Shown piece by piece: positions 60,474 through 64,000 of a stretch of DNA of 64,000 bases; within the stretch, counting starts at the first letter, position 1, and each line of letters starts with the position of its first letter. The notes beneath the pieces were generated by a model. It was not told the DNA's origin. It did no database searches and was given only the letters and a program-made list of their open reading frames with translations. This stretch comes from Acherontichlamydia pituitae (lineage in GTDB: Bacteria > Chlamydiota > Chlamydiia > Chlamydiales > Rhabdochlamydiaceae): contig JAHCAX010000001.1 in assembly GCA_019634675.1 (NCBI GenBank), forward strand, positions 496,001-560,000, read 5' to 3'. Both the position numbers and the translations under genes were made by a program.

Positions 60474-60928
60474 AGTGATCTCTCTTCAATGATCTCGATT
60501 GTTCTAGCGCCTTCTCCTGCGTGGGCGATATGAATTGTAAGGCAGTCTTTAGGTAGGAAGGAGGGGATCCTTTCCGCCCATTCGATGCAGCATATTCCAT
60601 CTGCATGAATAAATTCATCAAATCCAGATGATATAAATTCGCCTTCGTTTGGCAGCCGGTAAAGATCGAAATGGTAGATTTTCTTCGCGCCTTCGTAAAT
60701 ATGTAAAAAAGCGAATGTTGGACTCGATACTTGACGGGGATCGATGCCGGCTGCCCCTTCTACGAGTCCGCGAATGAATGTCGTTTTGCCGGCGCCAAGG
60801 CCTCCAGAAAAAGCAATGGTCGCCTTTGGAGGCAGGTTGGAACCAAATTGTTTGGCAAAAGCAATTGTCTCCTCAGGCGAATGAGCGCAAAAACGGTAAC
60901 AAACCTTATTCGCTGTCGGCTGCTTCAT
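60470..60928 (-). CDS. tsaE: tRNA threonylcarbamoyladenosine biosynthesis ATPase TsaE
   Basis: From the ATG after GGAGAAAG, inside the 3' end of the neighbouring gene, the protein is 152 residues. It has the P-loop FSGGLGAGKTTF, VSSPTFAFLHIYE and HFDLYRL, and the late IEWAERI, all TsaE hallmarks. It assists TsaBD in t6A37 synthesis. The longer ORF (to 61021) would extend into the upstream gene and lacks a good ribosome-binding site. Confidence 0.94.
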   Translation of the reverse strand: MKQPTANKVCYRFCAHSPEETIAFAKQFGSNLPPKATIAFSGGLGAGKTTFIRGLVEGAAGIDPRQVSSPTFAFLHIYEGAKKIYHFDLYRLPNEGEFISSGFDEFIHADGICCIEWAERIPSFLPKDCLTIHIAHAGEGARTIEIIEERSL

Positions 60929-61652
60929 CTTTCTCCTCTTCCAGCCATTGGTCAATGAAGGACGCGAATTCTTCAATTCCGGAGAGGGTTTCAGCAAAAG
61001 CGTTGATTTTGCTTTCTTCAAGTTGTTTTTGGATGAATGTTAGAAAGTGTTCTTCAATTTGAAACCTGTTTTGGTTCGGAACTTCCTCGAGCGGAATCGG
61101 TTTCAGCTGATTTTTCACAAAGTCTTCGATCACAGCTTGCTTGCTGTTGTACAGTTTGCCGGTAATCGCTGAAGAATAAACAATTTTCGTGATCGGCTCT
61201 TTCCGTTTGACAACGTAGTTTTTGATCACCTCGGGATCTTCAGAGACAAAGAACCTCTTCGCCTTCAAGCCGCCGACCCGTTCTGTATTCTCAGGGCATT
61301 TGGAGACCCAATCATAAATCGCATCTTGAGGGTTGGGGTGGGTGTTGTCTCCGAAGACTTTTCCTGTGAAGGGGCAGATGTAGATTTTCTTTGTCTGGTC
61401 GTTGACGCTCTGTTGCCCGTATTGGATTTTGATCTCTGTTTCGCGCCAAAGCTTTCCTTGAGACTCAAGATTTTTGATCAGCTCTTCTTGGCTTTGGAAG
61501 ATCATTTTATCGCGGATGAACAAGACAGGGCTGATATTAAATTTTTTTTCTAAAAAAAAGAGGTAGGTGGTCACAATATCTGCTTTTCGATTTTTCTTAA
61601 GAAATTTTAATAGTTCGTCCTTTAGCGTTCCTGAAATAGCCACTGTTGCCAT
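60906..61652 (-). CDS. DUF2709-type conserved chlamydial protein
   Basis: This 248-residue cytoplasmic protein has an IYICPFTGKVFGDNTHPNPQDAI segment and a second KIVYSSAITGKLYNSK stretch, two similar CPFT/SAITGK units, and an acidic C-terminus. It lies upstream of tsaE in the same arrangement as in C. trachomatis, where a DUF2709-type gene neighbours the YjeE/TsaE and DnaQ-like genes. The function is unknown. It overlaps tsaE by 23 bases. Confidence 0.7.
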   Translation of the reverse strand: MATVAISGTLKDELLKFLKKNRKADIVTTYLFFLEKKFNISPVLFIRDKMIFQSQEELIKNLESQGKLWRETEIKIQYGQQSVNDQTKKIYICPFTGKVFGDNTHPNPQDAIYDWVSKCPENTERVGGLKAKRFFVSEDPEVIKNYVVKRKEPITKIVYSSAITGKLYNSKQAVIEDFVKNQLKPIPLEEVPNQNRFQIEEHFLTFIQKQLEESKINAFAETLSGIEEFASFIDQWLEEEKDEAADSE

Positions 61653-61849
61653 TTTTCCCTCAATTGCCTTTTAAAATGATGAATTACACTACTGTAAATC
61701 CATATTAACCTTCAAGTGTAAAGGTGGCGCTTGTCAAAACAGTGGTTGATTTTGATCTTGAGGCCTGATACCATCTTATCTTTCTTTTCTAAATTTTTGT
61801 TTGCACCTAAAATTTATTAGGTCAACAGTCGAATGGAGGTTAAGGACGT

Positions 61850-62965
61850 ATGGCTCTAATTCTTGAAGAATCACTGGTTCTAGAAGAAATCGAAGTCCCT
61901 GGATATGAAAGGGTTGTGCGTATTAAAAATGAACAGGCAGGGCTTAATGCCATTGTCTGCATCCATACGACTGGGATGGGTCCGGCGCTCGGTGGAACAA
62001 GGATTTTCCCTTATACGACGTTTGATGCTGCCCTTAATGATGTGATGCGCCTTTCGAAAGGGATGACCTATAAATCGGCTCTTTCCGAATGCGGTTGGGG
62101 CGGAGGGAAAAGCGTCATTATCGCCGATCCTAAGAAAGACAAATCAGAAGAGCTTCTTTTTGCATTCGGCCAAGCAGTAGACCAGCTAAGAGGAGACTAC
62201 ATCTGCGCTGAAGACGTGGGATGCTCTCCTCAAGACGTAATGGTCATCAGCCGTGCTACTCCTTACGTTGTTGGTTTGCCCCATGACAAGAGCAGCGGCA
62301 ACCCTTCTCCATATACAGCTTGGGGTACTTACCGAGGAATCCAGTCGGTCCTTAAGAAGCTCACCGGTTCCGATTCAGTAGAGGGAAAGGTCGTTGCGAT
62401 ACAAGGAATGGGAAGCGTCGGAGCCAGCCTTGCAGAATTTCTCTTCTGGAACGGTGCGAAGATCATCATGAGCGATATCGATGCTGAAAGATGCAGTCGA
62501 TGGGCGAGGCAGTTTGATGCCCAAGTCGTAGCTCCCGATGAGATCCTTAAAGTGACATGCGACGTGCTAGCGCCCTGTGCGATGGGCGGCGTCATTAATG
62601 CTCAGACAATCCCCCATTTGCGTTGCAGCGCGATTGCCGGATGCGCGAACAACCAATTATTGAAAGATCAGGATGCCGATGAGTTGATGGCAAGAGGGAT
62701 TTTATATGCCCCCGATTTCGTGATCAATGCAGGCGGTTTGATCAATGTGACGCAAGAGCTGGAAGGCTCCGGTTACAATCCTTCTGTTGCAAGAAATAAG
62801 ATCCATAAATTGTACGACCAACTGATGGTCATCTACGACATTGCAGAACAAAACCGCTGTTCAACGCATAAAGCGGCTATGGCGCTAGGCGATTACCGTT
62901 TGAAGTACCGGATCGGCAAACGTCAAAATCCGCCTGTGTTCCACCACGCTACCAACAAAAAATAA
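61850..62965 (+). CDS. ldh: leucine dehydrogenase (Glu/Leu/Phe/Val dehydrogenase family)
   Basis: This 371-residue protein has the family substrate pocket GPALGGTRIFPY, KGMTYKSALSECGWGGGKSV (catalytic Lys), the AEDVGCSPQDM-type loop (AEDVGCSPQDV), the NAD-binding VAIQGMGSVGASLAEFL and a CNNQLLKD segment. It deaminates leucine/valine to keto acids with NAD+. Its length is typical. A GGAGG 8-13 bases before the ATG supports the start. It is followed after 31 bases by argS. Confidence 0.95.
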   Translation: MALILEESLVLEEIEVPGYERVVRIKNEQAGLNAIVCIHTTGMGPALGGTRIFPYTTFDAALNDVMRLSKGMTYKSALSECGWGGGKSVIIADPKKDKSEELLFAFGQAVDQLRGDYICAEDVGCSPQDVMVISRATPYVVGLPHDKSSGNPSPYTAWGTYRGIQSVLKKLTGSDSVEGKVVAIQGMGSVGASLAEFLFWNGAKIIMSDIDAERCSRWARQFDAQVVAPDEILKVTCDVLAPCAMGGVINAQTIPHLRCSAIAGCANNQLLKDQDADELMARGILYAPDFVINAGGLINVTQELEGSGYNPSVARNKIHKLYDQLMVIYDIAEQNRCSTHKAAMALGDYRLKYRIGKRQNPPVFHHATNKK

Positions 62966-62996
62966 ACGACGTCTACCGCTCTTAAGGTTCGCATTC

Positions 62997-64000
62997 ATGG
63001 AAACCATCATTCATGTGCTGCATCAAAAGTTTGATGCAGCGCTTAAAAAAGCCTTTCATACAGAGCTTCCGCAAGATTCAGAATTGTTCTGTTCTGAAAT
63101 TACCCAGTCCACTCAGCCTCAATTCGGCCACTATCAATGCAATAACGCGTTAAAAATTGCCAAAGAGGTTAAGAAAAGTCCGCGCGATGTCGCAACCCTT
63201 ATTGTGCAGTCGGTCGAGAAGGATGGGGACAACGGAAAGCAGATGATCTCCAAGCTTGAAATTGCAGGGCCAGGGTTCATCAATATCACGATTGATCCGA
63301 CCTTTCTTTCGAAGCAAACAACAGAAATTTTGCGCGACAAGCGCTTAGGTGTTCCGCTTCCTGCGCGCAAAGAGAAGGTCATTGTTGAATATTCTTCACC
63401 GAACATCGCCAAGGAGCTGCATGTTGGGCATTTGCGCTCTACGATCATTGGAGATGCTCTAGCCCGCCTGTTCGAGTTTTTAGGTCACGATGTCCTCAGG
63501 CTCAATCACATTGGGGACTGGGGAACCCAGTTTGGAATGCTCATTGCTTACATGCAAGATGTCGCTCCTGAAGCATTGACTGGAACGATGGACGCTGATC
63601 TGCCGCAGCTTATGCAATGGTACAAAGAGTCGAAGAAACGGTTCGATGAGGACCCGGAATTTAAAAAACGCTCGCAGCTTCAAGTTGTCAAGCTTCAAGG
63701 CGGCGATCCGATTTCTTTAAAAGCCTGGCAGGCCATTTGCGCTATTTCTCGAAAGGCATTTTCTGAGATCTACCAGCTTCTCGATATCCATCTTGTTGAA
63801 CGGGGAGAGTCTTTTTACAATCCCTTTCTGGAAGAGATCGTCAAAGAGCTCGATCAAAAAGGGCTGATCACAGTTTCCGACGGAGCGAAGTGCATTTTTC
63901 TTGAAGGATTTGCTAACCGAGATGGAACAATCCTTCCGATGATCGTCCAGAAATCGGATGGAGGATACAACTACGATACGACAGATATGGCTGCGATCCG
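62997..64000 (+). CDS. argS: arginyl-tRNA synthetase, 5' part (cut by window end)
   Basis: The frame is open from the ATG at 62997 to the last base; 334 codons are visible. The N-terminal ArgS additional domain (METIIHVLHQKF...) is followed by VEYSSPNIAKELHVGHLR, where HVGH (residues 142-145) is the class I HIGH motif, then NHIGDWGTQFGMLI. It charges tRNA-Arg. The KMSK region and anticodon domain lie beyond the window. Confidence 0.95.
   Translation, partial: METIIHVLHQKFDAALKKAFHTELPQDSELFCSEITQSTQPQFGHYQCNNALKIAKEVKKSPRDVATLIVQSVEKDGDNGKQMISKLEIAGPGFINITIDPTFLSKQTTEILRDKRLGVPLPARKEKVIVEYSSPNIAKELHVGHLRSTIIGDALARLFEFLGHDVLRLNHIGDWGTQFGMLIAYMQDVAPEALTGTMDADLPQLMQWYKESKKRFDEDPEFKKRSQLQVVKLQGGDPISLKAWQAICAISRKAFSEIYQLLDIHLVERGESFYNPFLEEIVKELDQKGLITVSDGAKCIFLEGFANRDGTILPMIVQKSDGGYNYDTTDMAAI

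Noticed and set aside
1..64000. CRISPR arrays, rRNA genes, complete insertion sequences
   Set aside because: No regularly spaced direct repeats, no rRNA-like stretches and no transposase reading frames were found.

Overview
The window looks like chromosome from an environmental (amoeba-associated, Parachlamydiales-type) chlamydia. The indicators are: three tandem MOMP-like outer-membrane proteins with C-terminal Phe, an ATP/ADP translocase (NTT) of the energy-parasite type, a DUF2709-type protein of chlamydial character beside tsaE and a dnaQ-like exonuclease, leucine dehydrogenase, lipoate ligase, a chlamydial NlpC/P60 enzyme, and several conserved-looking proteins with no obvious relatives outside the phylum. 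Base composition is near-balanced by eye, closer to Waddlia/Estrella-like lineages than to low-GC Chlamydia; I did not compute it.

Layout. 1-3651: three MOMP-like porin paralogues. 3648-5662: lipoate ligase, a small exported protein and a receiver-GGDEF protein with both active sites degenerate. 5932-18192: a single 4086-residue protein with ankyrin-like N-terminus, a possible cysteine-peptidase module and a DUF3638/DUF3645 helicase-like core. 18152-22534: mnmG, a 28-residue bS22/AURKAIP1-like ribosomal peptide missed by normal ORF cut-offs, and dnaB interrupted by a 209-residue mini-intein. 22659-24602: MBL hydrolase, tRNA-Ser(GCU), a membrane-anchored protein. 24707-27479: a MITE followed by four same-strand genes (sugar O-methyltransferase-like, AdoMet decarboxylase, phosphoribosyltransferase, Nudix), three of which carry export signals. 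27542-30277: a minus-strand group with two kinase-fold proteins (a PI3/4-kinase-like one and an exported one). 30331-36833: an overlapping operon for formamidase, histidine kinase, CheY-like regulator, receiver-adenylyl cyclase and a LivK/AmiC-type binding protein; together they look like an amide-sensing circuit with cAMP output. 37078-39052: an AT-rich islet with a secreted TPR-Ntox50 toxin and overlapping immunity gene. 39253-45008: GT-B-like protein, a second MITE copy, an unknown 721-residue protein and OppA. 45114-52337: DJ-1, NlpC/P60, rho, coaE-polA, sppA. 52507-64000: an unrelated inverted-repeat element, mscS, pgsA, dedA, a MauE-like protein, ntt, pgk, dnaQ-like, engB, tsaE, DUF2709-type, leuDH and the 5' part of argS, which runs off the window.

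Most notable: (1) two oppositely oriented copies of a ~180-bp MITE with 5-bp target duplications, up to 29-bp TIRs, a perfect 47-bp central hairpin and compensatory changes in a second stem; (2) the giant DUF3638 protein with a candidate H-D-Q-C peptidase; (3) a cluster of exported small-molecule enzymes; (4) the amidase/two-component/cyclase operon; (5) the DnaB mini-intein; (6) the Ntox50 toxin-immunity pair. Start sites were revised in many genes from Shine-Dalgarno position and signal-peptide logic. No CRISPR array, rRNA or complete insertion sequence was seen.
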